DNA of 64,000 bases from a virus: IMG/VR virus record IMGVR_UViG_3300049489_000993, positions 25,457-89,456 of that record. One strand, given 5' to 3'. The notes beneath the pieces are model-generated. The model searched no databases. It was not told where the DNA came from and saw nothing but the letters and a program-made list of their open reading frames with translations. Below, piece by piece: positions 8,381-17,049 of this stretch; position 1 is the stretch's first letter; every line of letters starts with the position of its first letter. A program made the position numbers and the translations under genes.

Positions 8381-9981
8381 GGCCCGACGCTCCGGCCAGC
8401 CCCACCGATGGGCAGCATCGTCAGGCCCATGTCGAGTCCGCCGGTTTCCCCCTTGGTGCCCGTGCGCGCGAACGACGACGCCCGCGTCGCGATGGCTTGT
8501 AGCAGTTGAGCATCGGTGCCCCGGAACCCACGCGTCACGCCGAGCGACGTCGTGGCCCCGCGAGGGTAGTTGTAGTTGATCGCAACGCTTTCGATGTACG
8601 CCTGCGTGACGTCGTTGACGCCGTCACCTTGGAGCACGAGGCGGTAGCCTACGCGCGCTTCTGGGTACAGGAAGGGGATGGCGACGTTGCCCGTCAACCA
8701 TAGGTGGTTGAGCCCGTACCAATGCACCATGAGCGTCTGCCAGGTGTTCATCTCTTTCGCCCACGCGGGCTGGCCTAACCCGACTTCGCCCGTGAACCGT
8801 GTTTGCTGCTCGAACTTGCGGATGCCGTAGCGGCGAATATCCTCCTCGTCGATGGCGGGAGGATAAAGCGCGTACTGATCGAACGTGGAAAACCCGGTGT
8901 TCGCCGCGTACAGCATGAACAAGTTGATTCGCTCGACGTCGCTGCGCGACAAGCCGTCGTCGTTGACGTAGCGGCGGCGCAGCGAACACGTCGGCAAGCG
9001 AAACCACGGGGAATCAAGATTCCCGTCTCCCTCGGAAGCCTGAAACACGTTCGCGAACGGCCGCTCGCGCAGCACCACCAAAGGTGCGGGGGCATCCGGC
9101 TCTGACTCCTCGACGTCGACATCGAAAAACAGCTCGTTCAAGAGCGGGTTGCTCCACTCTTGGAGCATCGAATACAGCGTCGTTCCCATCTCCGGCTGAA
9201 ACAGATTCGTTTCGTTGAACATGGAACCGCGCAGGTGCGCGGTAAAGCCAGATCCGTTGAATGCATCGGAAGAATAGCCCGCAAGACTCGTGATGAGCCG
9301 TGTCTCCGGTGTGCTCTGCCTGGATGACATGACGCGCATGCGTAACGCTTCGATGAACGCCGCCCCGAGAAAGTTGAGTCCAGGTGGAAGCGTCCAGGCG
9401 CCGCCCAGGATGCCCCCCGACCCAAGAAACGCGTCGAGCATGTTCGCACACACCGCATCCGGCGTGCCGCCTGGCACGTAGTTGTACCGCTTGGCGAAGA
9501 TGCGCCCGCCGATGTTCGTTTCGGCGCTCGCCCACTCGTTGAACCACACCGACGTCAACTCGATGAGCTTGCCGACGTCGCGCCCCGAGACGGTGTAGAC
9601 GTGGACTGTGGCCCCGCCGACGACGTGGCGGTCCTCCTGCACAGTGTCGATGTTGCCGAGCGTGCCGTGGAACTTGACGCCGTTGCGCTCCCACCAAAGG
9701 ACAAGCCAGTCACCGGGGAAAAGTTGATCGAGGAGGCTCGTCGGCGACTTGACCGTGAGCGACCACGTTCCCGAGGGCGCGGAGAGGTTCTTGGCGTAGG
9801 TCGCTGCGGTGATCGATGGCCCGGTGGGTTGCCCATGATCGACGGGGCTCGACAGCGAGAGCGCGTCGGCGTCGTGGCGGTAGACGCGCGCGTGGCACCG
9901 CGTGGTGAACGAGTTGTACCGATCTGCGGGCCGCCCAGGGCTCTCGCTCTCGATGTCGTGTAGCCACGGTTGATTCGCCAC
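8377..9981 (-). CDS. Tail hub protein (gp27/gpD-like)
   Basis: A 534-residue protein between the tape measure and the spike, the place of the gpD/Mu gp44-type hub. The N-terminus has FPGDWLVLWWERNGVKFHGTL, as in late-control D proteins, where a beta barrel carries the phrase 'G.V.I.W'. It then has YTVSGRDVGKLIEL, the conserved G.D....L pattern of these hubs. The C-terminal part (GNVAIPFLYPEARVGYRLVL, then DVTQAYIESVAINYNY) also fits. Start is GTG at 9981, two bases after the upstream stop. It would connect tube, spike and baseplate. Confidence 0.75.
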   Translation of the reverse strand: MANQPWLHDIESESPGRPADRYNSFTTRCHARVYRHDADALSLSSPVDHGQPTGPSITAATYAKNLSAPSGTWSLTVKSPTSLLDQLFPGDWLVLWWERNGVKFHGTLGNIDTVQEDRHVVGGATVHVYTVSGRDVGKLIELTSVWFNEWASAETNIGGRIFAKRYNYVPGGTPDAVCANMLDAFLGSGGILGGAWTLPPGLNFLGAAFIEALRMRVMSSRQSTPETRLITSLAGYSSDAFNGSGFTAHLRGSMFNETNLFQPEMGTTLYSMLQEWSNPLLNELFFDVDVEESEPDAPAPLVVLRERPFANVFQASEGDGNLDSPWFRLPTCSLRRRYVNDDGLSRSDVERINLFMLYAANTGFSTFDQYALYPPAIDEEDIRRYGIRKFEQQTRFTGEVGLGQPAWAKEMNTWQTLMVHWYGLNHLWLTGNVAIPFLYPEARVGYRLVLQGDGVNDVTQAYIESVAINYNYPRGATTSLGVTRGFRGTDAQLLQAIATRASSFARTGTKGETGGLDMGLTMLPIGGAGRSVGP

Positions 9982-9983
9982 AG

Positions 9984-12074
9984 TCAGCGCCCGCCGCTCA
10001 AGTCGACCTGGCCTGAGTCGATCATCTTGACAAAGCGCCCAAAGTCGCCGGTGAACTTTACGATGGCATCGGTGACCGGCTTGAAGTCCTTGGAAATAGT
10101 CGAAATGTCGCTGGCGAGCGTTGACGCGGCCTTCTGCATCTTCGTCACTTCTTCGGCTGCTTTGGCGCCGGCTCCCGTCAACGTATTCGCGACCGCGTTC
10201 TGTGCGCGGATGATGCCGCCCATGTCCTTCGCCGCGGCGGCGAACTCGCGGCCCATGTCCGCCGCGCTGCCGGCGCCGCGCTCGGTGCCAGGAACGAACT
10301 CGATGCCTCCCGCCGCGTTCGTCTTGAACAGCGGCTTCCCCTTCGCGCCCTTCTTGCCCGACTCACCGACAAGGTCGGCGAACGCGCCCTTCCCTTTCGC
10401 AAGCGCTTCCACGATTCCTGGCGCCTCCGTCCCGAGCCCAATGTCCACGCCCGCGGCTTTGAGTCCGCGTTGCAGCGAGAACTCGGCTTGCTCGCCCGTC
10501 GCCCCGCCCGTCATATTTTGCAGGAAGTCGAACATAGTGTTGACGTCCATACCGCCCGTCTTGAACGACTCCACCTTTTTGAGCGACGAAATGTAGTTGC
10601 CCTTCTCCGGCGAGTAACCCGCGGCCCGCAACAAGGCGATGTCCATACCGGATTGCGCACCGCTTTGCGCCACACGCGTGCCCATCGCCCCGATTTGCCC
10701 CGCCACAGTCATACCGCGCGGCCCCTCGAGCCCCATGCCCTTCGTGAGCCCGACAGCGACGCCTTGCAAGCTCTCCGTCTGAATCTTGATCCCTTGCTGG
10801 GCGGCTTGCTCCTGCAACGAGGCAATGTGCGCGAGCTGCTCACCGATCTCGGAGCCCTCGAGCCCTTGCGCCATGGCGTCGGCGATTGTGGACGGCAGAA
10901 GCTCCTTGCCCAGCCCAGAGGTACCGCCGCGTCCGGGGCGCTGGGCGCGCATGAGTTGGGCTGCCGTACCTGCATCGACGCCGTAGAGCGTCTGCGCCGC
11001 CATCGCCTGTTGGAACTGCCCCTTGACGGCTTGCCCCCCAACGCCGCGCGTGAACTCCACGCCTGCGCGTAACTCCTCTTGCCGCGTCATAAGGCCCGCG
11101 CTGACCCCCTCAAACCCCGACGCGCGCCCGGTCGTCCGGCGGGCGCCGGCTCGCCCTTGCTCCTCGGCGGCGCGCTCGCCTTTCACCTGTTCACGCGTGG
11201 CTTCCCGACGCATGCGCGGTTCCGCGCGTTGCCAGGCTTCCAACTGCTGTGCGGAGTTCATCCCCGCGTACACCTCGGGACGGATGCCTGGCGGGGTGAT
11301 CTTGTATTCGACCATTTCCTCGGGGGTCGCTTCTTTGGTGCGCGTCTGCCCCGCGGCGCGCAACTTCGTCGCCGCCGCCCCCTGGCCCGCACGATAGGCG
11401 TCGACCGCGGCGTTGCCGGCCTTGTCCAATGTAGCTGCGGGCGTTTGTGCTTCACGCCTGCGACGGCCCGCGGCTCCGCCTGTGACCGAGTACGCCTCGA
11501 GCTGCGCGCGCTGGAGGTCGGCGGCGCGGTCGACGTTGGCTTCGGCGAGCGCAGCCGGGCCGCCGATGAATGGGATGTTCCCGAACGCCGTCGTGAGCGG
11601 CCCTTGCCCGCCCGCCATCGCCGAGGACGCCCCGCCCGCACGTCGGACCATTCCGCCCGCCACTTGGCCGGCGAACTGCGCCTTCATGCCGGGACCACGC
11701 TGTAGGAACGCTCCAGCGGTCGGTGAGAGGCTTTGGAGGAAGCCTTGGGTGAAACCCCCCGCGCCGGGCGCCTGGCGTCCTGCGGCCTGTAGGGCGCTTT
11801 GGGCGCGGGCGATCTCGCGATACCGCCCCGACACCCGTTCCAGCTCATCGCCGAGCTTCTTGAACGCGTCCGTTCCCTTGTCGACTCCGAGCATCGCGAC
11901 TGTGAGGCGGGCTTGCTCGCTGGCGAGCGCCTTCAAAGACCCGCGCGTGTCTTTCAACGCGGCGTTCAGCTCCCGCACCGCGACCGGCTTGAACGTCTTT
12001 TCCAGCTCGCGCCGAGCATCTTTGAGCCCGCGTGCGTCAAGGCGAAAACCGACCTTGGTCTCGATTCCCGCCAT
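9984..12074 (-). CDS. Tail tape-measure-like protein
   Basis: A 696-residue protein directly after the tail-assembly chaperone pair, the standard place of the tape measure. The first 110 residues are charged coiled coil (DARRELEKTFKPVAV and later LGDELERVSGRYREIARAQ). A Gly/Ala/Gln-rich central part follows, with small hydrophobic stretches, and a final helical segment (SDISTISKDFKPVTDAIVKF). It lacks a clear long transmembrane array and any lytic domain. For a tape measure this length predicts a fairly short tail, so part of that role could be shared with other proteins. Confidence 0.75.
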   Translation of the reverse strand: MAGIETKVGFRLDARGLKDARRELEKTFKPVAVRELNAALKDTRGSLKALASEQARLTVAMLGVDKGTDAFKKLGDELERVSGRYREIARAQSALQAAGRQAPGAGGFTQGFLQSLSPTAGAFLQRGPGMKAQFAGQVAGGMVRRAGGASSAMAGGQGPLTTAFGNIPFIGGPAALAEANVDRAADLQRAQLEAYSVTGGAAGRRRREAQTPAATLDKAGNAAVDAYRAGQGAAATKLRAAGQTRTKEATPEEMVEYKITPPGIRPEVYAGMNSAQQLEAWQRAEPRMRREATREQVKGERAAEEQGRAGARRTTGRASGFEGVSAGLMTRQEELRAGVEFTRGVGGQAVKGQFQQAMAAQTLYGVDAGTAAQLMRAQRPGRGGTSGLGKELLPSTIADAMAQGLEGSEIGEQLAHIASLQEQAAQQGIKIQTESLQGVAVGLTKGMGLEGPRGMTVAGQIGAMGTRVAQSGAQSGMDIALLRAAGYSPEKGNYISSLKKVESFKTGGMDVNTMFDFLQNMTGGATGEQAEFSLQRGLKAAGVDIGLGTEAPGIVEALAKGKGAFADLVGESGKKGAKGKPLFKTNAAGGIEFVPGTERGAGSAADMGREFAAAAKDMGGIIRAQNAVANTLTGAGAKAAEEVTKMQKAASTLASDISTISKDFKPVTDAIVKFTGDFGRFVKMIDSGQVDLSGGR

Positions 12075-12077
12075 GAC

Positions 12078-12524
12078 CTAGCCCGCCTTCTTCTGGGCAG
12101 CCGGCTTGCCGTGCTCGCCCCACCAGCTCGCCGGGATATTACCGCTCTGCACGATTTGAACCCAACGATCCCACACCGGGTCATCGCTCGTCGTCACCAC
12201 CCCTTGGAACGACTCTTCGATCCGCGACAAGTAGTCGCCCGCAGGGGCTTCGGTGGGATCGAGCGCCTTCTTGAGTTGCTCGATCGAGGTCCAATCGTCG
12301 CGCTCTTTGGTGGGCTGCGCCTCGAGCTGGCGCAGGCGGTCAGCGAGGTGCCGGTACCAGCGCAGCAAGACCAGCGCGAAAGGCTGATCGAGCATCGCGC
12401 GCTTGTCCTCGGGTTCGCCGTAGGTGCGCGTCCACCAACTTCTCAAGAACTCGAGCGTATCGTCGCTACGCGCCAACTTTTTGAGACGGCCGATCGCCCC
12501 GAAAGTACGCTTCGTGTTTGGCAA
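12078..12524 (-). CDS. Tail assembly chaperone, downstream frame (gpGT-type extension)
   Basis: A 148-codon frame just upstream of the tape measure, overlapping the preceding gene by 59 bp in the +1 (equivalently -2) frame. Its only early start is a TTG with GGAGG touching it, too close for normal initiation, so it is more likely expressed as a frameshifted extension of the upstream gene. The sequence is helical and rich in Trp and charged residues (FLRSWWTRTYGEPEDKRA). By analogy with lambda G/GT and the -2 frameshift reported for Mu, the fusion would chaperone tape-measure assembly. Confidence 0.7.
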   Translation of the reverse strand: MPNTKRTFGAIGRLKKLARSDDTLEFLRSWWTRTYGEPEDKRAMLDQPFALVLLRWYRHLADRLRQLEAQPTKERDDWTSIEQLKKALDPTEAPAGDYLSRIEESFQGVVTTSDDPVWDRWVQIVQSGNIPASWWGEHGKPAAQKKAG

Positions 12525-12933
12525 CCTCCGTGTAGACCGTGTAGAGAAACGCGACGTCTTTCATCTCGGAAGCCTTGAACCATGCGGGCTTCTCGACGAG
12601 GGAGACGGTCAAATGCGCGATGACGGACAGCAAGTAGCGCGTATCTTCGTCGATGGCTTCCCATGGGGTGAGCCGCGCCAAGCGGGATTGCAGGAGGCCC
12701 ACTTCCACGCGCTCGGCGATGGAAAGGATCTTGTTCTTGAACTGTGCGCGCGAGGATTTGTAGTCGAGGGCGAACGCCCATTGTTCTTGGGCGAGCGGGT
12801 TGTTGGCTTCGTCTTTCGGGGGGGCGGTGTCCGGTTCGACGGCGCGCAGAGCTTTCAGCTCGGCGTCGGGGTCTTGCACGCGCGCGATGGGGGTGCTTGG
12901 TGGCTCGGTTGGAACGACGGCGGTAGGGGGCAT
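12466..12933 (-). CDS. Tail assembly chaperone, upstream frame (gpG-type)
   Basis: A 155-residue protein starting MPPTAVVPTEPPS, located after the tail tube and before the tape measure. The N-terminus is Pro-rich and the remainder is helical, with charged and aromatic residues (LDYKSSRAQFKNKILSIAERV). Position, size and the overlap with an out-of-frame downstream ORF match the tail-assembly chaperone pairs of long-tailed phages. The overlap contains an A5 run that could allow slippage. In a normal read it stops at 12466. Confidence 0.75.
   Translation of the reverse strand: MPPTAVVPTEPPSTPIARVQDPDAELKALRAVEPDTAPPKDEANNPLAQEQWAFALDYKSSRAQFKNKILSIAERVEVGLLQSRLARLTPWEAIDEDTRYLLSVIAHLTVSLVEKPAWFKASEMKDVAFLYTVYTEVAKHEAYFRGDRPSQKVGA
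12477..12483 (-). promoter_or_regulatory. Candidate programmed frameshift slip site CAAAAAG
   Basis: Within the overlap of the two chaperone frames, the upstream frame reads TCT CAA AAA GTT. A lysine tRNA on AAA can re-pair with AAG after a +1 step, or with an in-register AAA after a -2 step, and both land in the downstream frame. It lies four codons before the upstream stop codon. This is inferred from sequence and from the known frameshift in this gene family. Confidence 0.55.
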
Positions 12934-12977
12934 GGATCTCTCCTACCGCCGAAGTACCACGCTTACGAGAGGGCTGC

Positions 12978-13421
12978 CTAGACGGCTTCGCTGGCCTCGA
13001 CCATACGGCGAGCGACCATTGTGATGTCGCGTGCGACAGAGGTGCGTGGGTCGATGGCGAACTGCTTGCCCTGAATCTTGACGCCGTAGACGCGGGCGAT
13101 GATGACGCCTTCCACTGAGTCTTCGATCTGCATCGTCAGCTCGGCTTGTGCGAGCGCGTTGAACAGGAACTCGGCGGCCGTTGCACCTTTGCGAGGGAAG
13201 AACCCTTTGGCTTCCATGGTGTCGCGGATCGCGAGCACTTCGGACGCCTGGCATGAGCAGGTGTATTCCACGGGCTCGTTTTGCAAGACCTCGATGTTGT
13301 CGATCACCTTGATCGGCTCGTGGGTTAGCTCCTCTTGCACAGAGACGCTTTTGCAGAGCCCGACGATGACGCCGTCGAAGGTCAAGCGGGCGCGCGGGCC
13401 GGTGAGAACGGAGACTGCCAT
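12978..13421 (-). CDS. Tail tube protein
   Basis: A 147-residue protein right after the sheath gene, the normal place of the tube protein in contractile tails. It is a compact beta-rich protein (RARLTFDGVIVGLCKSVSV at the N-terminus; VYGVKIQGKQFAIDPRTSVA near the end) with one helix (ASEVLAIRDTMEAKG), consistent with the gpFII/tube fold. It would polymerise as stacked rings inside the sheath. Confidence 0.8.
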   Translation of the reverse strand: MAVSVLTGPRARLTFDGVIVGLCKSVSVQEELTHEPIKVIDNIEVLQNEPVEYTCSCQASEVLAIRDTMEAKGFFPRKGATAAEFLFNALAQAELTMQIEDSVEGVIIARVYGVKIQGKQFAIDPRTSVARDITMVARRMVEASEAV

Positions 13422-13445
13422 GGCGAACTCCTACGGGTGCTGCTC

Positions 13446-16001
13446 TCAGGCGGCGAGCGAGAAGGGTTTGAGGTTGACCACGATGGGGATGAAGTTGATG
13501 GGCGCGATGGGGCTGATCTCCAGCTCCATCCGCAAGACGTCCAGGGCAAGCTCGAAGGTGGGCTTCTTGTAGGCGGCGAGAATCTCATCGCGGACGAGGG
13601 ATTCGAGCACGCCGTCGGCAGCGGCAGCGGCGGCCTGTACGGTGCGCGCAAAGCCCTTCTTGCCGATGATGGTTTCCATCCGCGAGCGCAGGACAAACAC
13701 GCTGTAGTTGGTCGCCTGATTCACACTGGCTTCGCTGTACGCGAGGTTGTTGTCCTTCAAGTATGTCGTGAGGTTTCGCACGACCTTGAAACCCTTGCCC
13801 TCGTCAAACTGCATGACGAACAGGCCGGCCGCCAACAGCTCCTCGACATTGTCGATGGGGTTCCAGCTCGAATGCTGGCGCAGGCCGAGGATGTTCGCGT
13901 ACTTGTTGGTGAGCGGGTTGCCCACCGACGTGCCTGCCTGCATGCCGGCCGCGAGCGCGGCTTGGAACTTGGGCGGCTGGAACACACGTTCGCCGTCGGT
14001 GTTGAACAGCGACACCTCTTGCGTGGCAAGACGCGCATGCCGACTGTTGAGCGCCAGCGCCCGCGCCTTGAGCTGGGCCACAGTTTCGTTGGCAGCGGCT
14101 CCCATGACGATGTCGCGTTCCATCTTGCCGGCGCCGCCCATGAACTCACAGTGCGCCACGCCCATCGCGTGAACGGCTGCGGAATCGGTGCCAAGCACGA
14201 GGGTGTTGACGAACACCTGCTTGAGCTTGTCGATCGCGTTCTGCCAATCCGACGCCGTCGCCGTCACGACGCCGGGCTGCCCAGCGTCGCCTTCATGGCC
14301 TCCCGCGAGGAACACCTGGGACGACGTGTTGGACGGCGCCCCCGTTCCCGGCGAGACGCGCTCGGCGGTGACGAGCTGCGACTTGGCGTTCAGCTCCGCA
14401 ACGATGTCCGCGAGCCGTGCGTAGAACGACGCCGTCGTCGGCGACAGGATGTTCTGAGCGGCGACGTAGTCGAGGTCGGCGAGGAGATACTCCGTCGGGT
14501 TGCCCACGATCACCGTGAACGTGAAATCCACATTCGCGGCGACGAGGTCTTTGAGCTTTTGGATGGTGGGGTGGCTCACCGATGCGGCGTTGAACACCTT
14601 GCTTGTGAGCGTCGCGGTGCGCGCGGATTCGATGTTGCCCACCTCAACCGAGGTGAACTTGGCGAAGGCGCCCGCGAACACAACCGGCGTAGCGCCCGAC
14701 AGCGTAAGCACCTCGGCGATGGCCGAGCCCACGGCGTTCAGGCCGCGGTAGACCACTTTGCGCGTGGTCGCGCCATCCGCCTGCACCGTGTGAAAGCCCG
14801 TCGCCGCAATGTCGAGCGCGACGCGGCCCTTGTTCGTCTGCCCCGCGGTCAGCGTCGCGACGGTGGCACCACCGCCCGCAATGCGCAGGGTCATGGTGCC
14901 GAGCGCCGTCGCCGACATGACGACAGCCGTCTCGAGGTTCCACGTGCCCGCGACCGCGACCGCCGTGGTGCCGTTCAACGTCGCCGACTGCGACTGCGGC
15001 ACGTTGGACGCGTCCAGACCGTAGACGGTCACAACCTGCGTTGTGTCCGCGGCGTTGCTCGACACGATCTCGAGTGCGGAAGCGCCTGGCGCTTGTGTGA
15101 ACGAGGCATCCTGGCCCGCGTCCGCGCGCGTGAAGGGCACCTGAAACGCGAACTGCGAGGACGCAATGGTGGCTCCCGCGGCAGCGATGCGGATGGTGAC
15201 TTGGCCTTGGAATGCAGCGGAGCCCTTCGCGTCGTTCACGGCGTTCCACGTACCAGGCACGGCGACGGCGGTGAGACCGTTCAGCGTGACCGTCGTGGCG
15301 GTCGGGACGTTGCTGGCATTCAAGCCGTAGACCGTGACGGTCTGCGTGGTGTCGAGCGCCGAGGACGAGACCACCTCGATCGAGGACGCGGCGGGGGGCT
15401 GTGTGAACGACGGGACGAACGCGCTTTGGTTGGGGTGCCCTTGGATCGCGGTCGCGCCGTCAGAGCCGCCCGAGTAGAGCAACGAAAACTTGGCGTCGTT
15501 GCCGAGGAGGTCGAACGCCTCGGTGTCGTCCTCGAACTTGATTGTGACGAGCTTGCCCCCGCCCGACGTCGCGTTTGCGATCTGCACGCTGATCTGCGTG
15601 GTGAACGCACCGTAGTCCGCGCTCTTGATGCGCAAGGCGGTGCCGCCGCTGTTGGCGAAGTCCGCTTGCGATTGCGCCGCGGGGTTCACCTTGACGAGCA
15701 CGACCTGTTGCGCGCCGGCTTGGATCTCGGGGTCTTTGGCGGGGTTGAACAGGATGGCGCCCATCTCGCGGAGGTCACCGAAGCGAAACGCGCGGCGAAT
15801 CTGCCCGCTGTTGGTGGCTCGCTGGAGGTCGTCATTGGGCGACGCAATGGCGGTGTACGGCTTCCCGCCGACGCCGGTAGCGACGAGGGCGACGATGCCG
15901 CTGGCAGCAAGGGCAGCGCTCTCAAACGCCGACGCGTCGACCTTGGAGTACGCGCCGGGCTTGGCGGTGAGGCGACCATTGAAAAACAACTGCGTCGACA
16001 T
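13446..16001 (-). CDS. Tail sheath protein with inserted beta-domain repeats
   Basis: An 851-residue sheath protein. The N-terminus (PGAYSKVDASAFESAALAAS, then VALVATGVGGKPY) and the C-terminal domain (GVLESLVRDEILAAYKK, RMELEISPIAPINFIPI) are typical of contractile-tail sheath proteins. Residues about 194-466 hold three tandem segments of 80-105 residues with recurring phrases such as QTVTVYGLNASNVP, TLNGTTAVAVAGTWN and TLSGATPVVFAGAF. They look like beta-sandwich modules inserted in the outer sheath domain and explain the large size. The tube gene follows. The protein forms the contracting outer layer of the tail. Confidence 0.9.
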   Translation of the reverse strand: MSTQLFFNGRLTAKPGAYSKVDASAFESAALAASGIVALVATGVGGKPYTAIASPNDDLQRATNSGQIRRAFRFGDLREMGAILFNPAKDPEIQAGAQQVVLVKVNPAAQSQADFANSGGTALRIKSADYGAFTTQISVQIANATSGGGKLVTIKFEDDTEAFDLLGNDAKFSLLYSGGSDGATAIQGHPNQSAFVPSFTQPPAASSIEVVSSSALDTTQTVTVYGLNASNVPTATTVTLNGLTAVAVPGTWNAVNDAKGSAAFQGQVTIRIAAAGATIASSQFAFQVPFTRADAGQDASFTQAPGASALEIVSSNAADTTQVVTVYGLDASNVPQSQSATLNGTTAVAVAGTWNLETAVVMSATALGTMTLRIAGGGATVATLTAGQTNKGRVALDIAATGFHTVQADGATTRKVVYRGLNAVGSAIAEVLTLSGATPVVFAGAFAKFTSVEVGNIESARTATLTSKVFNAASVSHPTIQKLKDLVAANVDFTFTVIVGNPTEYLLADLDYVAAQNILSPTTASFYARLADIVAELNAKSQLVTAERVSPGTGAPSNTSSQVFLAGGHEGDAGQPGVVTATASDWQNAIDKLKQVFVNTLVLGTDSAAVHAMGVAHCEFMGGAGKMERDIVMGAAANETVAQLKARALALNSRHARLATQEVSLFNTDGERVFQPPKFQAALAAGMQAGTSVGNPLTNKYANILGLRQHSSWNPIDNVEELLAAGLFVMQFDEGKGFKVVRNLTTYLKDNNLAYSEASVNQATNYSVFVLRSRMETIIGKKGFARTVQAAAAAADGVLESLVRDEILAAYKKPTFELALDVLRMELEISPIAPINFIPIVVNLKPFSLAA

Positions 16002-16012
16002 AAGTCACTCCC

Positions 16013-16360
16013 TCACAAAACAGGCGTGGCGTTGTAGCGCGCGAGGTGGGCCGCCCACTCGCTTGCGATGCATTCCGAAGGCGCGTTGGAGCGCGCCCAT
16101 ACGATGAAACCGGCGAGGTCGACGGGGCGCAACCGTTTGGCGAGCGCCCACGTCTGCAATGCCAGCTTGGAAGGCCCCTCGGGGGCGCGCACTAGGGGGT
16201 CTTGCGCAGCGGCACCCACGACCACGATGTTCGCCGGCCCGCTGGCGGGCGGCGGGGCATCCGCGGGCACCTTGAACTTGACGATGGCGGGGTCGGTGAC
16301 CTCCTCGGAATCGACATCCGGGGCGCTCGGTGCGGAGGTTGGGGCTTTCTTGGTCGCCAT
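16013..16360 (-). CDS. Hypothetical protein upstream of tail sheath
   Basis: A 115-residue protein. The first 55 residues are Pro/Ala-rich and probably disordered (MATKKAPTSAPSAPDVDS); the rest is helical and contains several Trp (LALQTWALAKRLRPVDLAGFIVWAR). It lies between a neck-region gene and the sheath, so a small tail-completion role is possible. No family recognised. Confidence 0.7.
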   Translation of the reverse strand: MATKKAPTSAPSAPDVDSEEVTDPAIVKFKVPADAPPPASGPANIVVVGAAAQDPLVRAPEGPSKLALQTWALAKRLRPVDLAGFIVWARSNAPSECIASEWAAHLARYNATPVL

Positions 16361-16361
16361 A

Positions 16362-17048
16362 TCACTCCACCACCGGGGTCACGCGTGGATCAACGCCCAC
16401 GACCGCGTTCGCCACATAGATGCCGTCGATGTGAGAGTAGCGCCCCGTAGCCCACGGTCCCAAGTCGAAGTCGGTTGCCGTCAGGAGGTGCGCGTAGCCC
16501 ACGACCTGCATCATGCGCGCAAACACGTTCTCAGGCAGGTATTGCTGATTGGGGGCGAGGTCCATGCCGGAGAAGGTGGGCGTCTCGACACCCTCGCGCG
16601 CGAGCTTCGCCGAGGCGCCGAGCAAGATGGCGCGCAACACGTTGTGATACGCGAGCACGACGTCGGGGTTCGCCGCGTACGTGAAAATCTGGTAAGTGAA
16701 CTGAAACCGCATAACCTGGGCGGAAACCGCGCGCCCAAGCTCGGCTTCGACGTCGCGGATGAAGCCTTCCACCGCCTCGATCGAGGTCGCATCTTTGCTG
16801 TTGCCGACGTAGTCGGCGTCCTCATGCTCGCCGGCCAGCACGATCGCGAAGCAGGGGAGCTGGGCGTTGGCGCGCGCGTAGCTGTGGACGATGCGCGGCT
16901 GCCCTTCGCCCTTCCAGTAGGTCACGAGGTCGGCCAACTCGTCGTCGACGTAGCCCGGCGACGCGAGCACCCGACGCAGGTAGGCGTCCGACCCGTTGAG
17001 GGTGTCCAGCCCTTCCTGAATCACTCGGTGCAACACGCGCTCGAACAC
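16362..17048 (-). CDS. Putative tail terminator/neck protein
   Basis: A 228-residue protein starting at GTG two bases after the upstream stop. Sequence features include MFERVLHRVIQEGLD at the N-terminus and a mixed alpha/beta body (LPCFAIVLAGEHEDADYVG, QVMRFQFTYQIFTYA). In this gene order the place just before the sheath is usually taken by tail terminator or neck proteins, and the size fits. The assignment rests on position only. Confidence 0.6.
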   Translation of the reverse strand: MFERVLHRVIQEGLDTLNGSDAYLRRVLASPGYVDDELADLVTYWKGEGQPRIVHSYARANAQLPCFAIVLAGEHEDADYVGNSKDATSIEAVEGFIRDVEAELGRAVSAQVMRFQFTYQIFTYAANPDVVLAYHNVLRAILLGASAKLAREGVETPTFSGMDLAPNQQYLPENVFARMMQVVGYAHLLTATDFDLGPWATGRYSHIDGIYVANAVVGVDPRVTPVVE

Positions 17049-17049
17049 G

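Noticed and set aside
13335-16037. 900-codon open frame on the plus strand
   Set aside because: It lies exactly antisense to the sheath gene. Its Arg/Gly/His-rich composition is what GC-rich antisense DNA gives, and no domain can be read in it.
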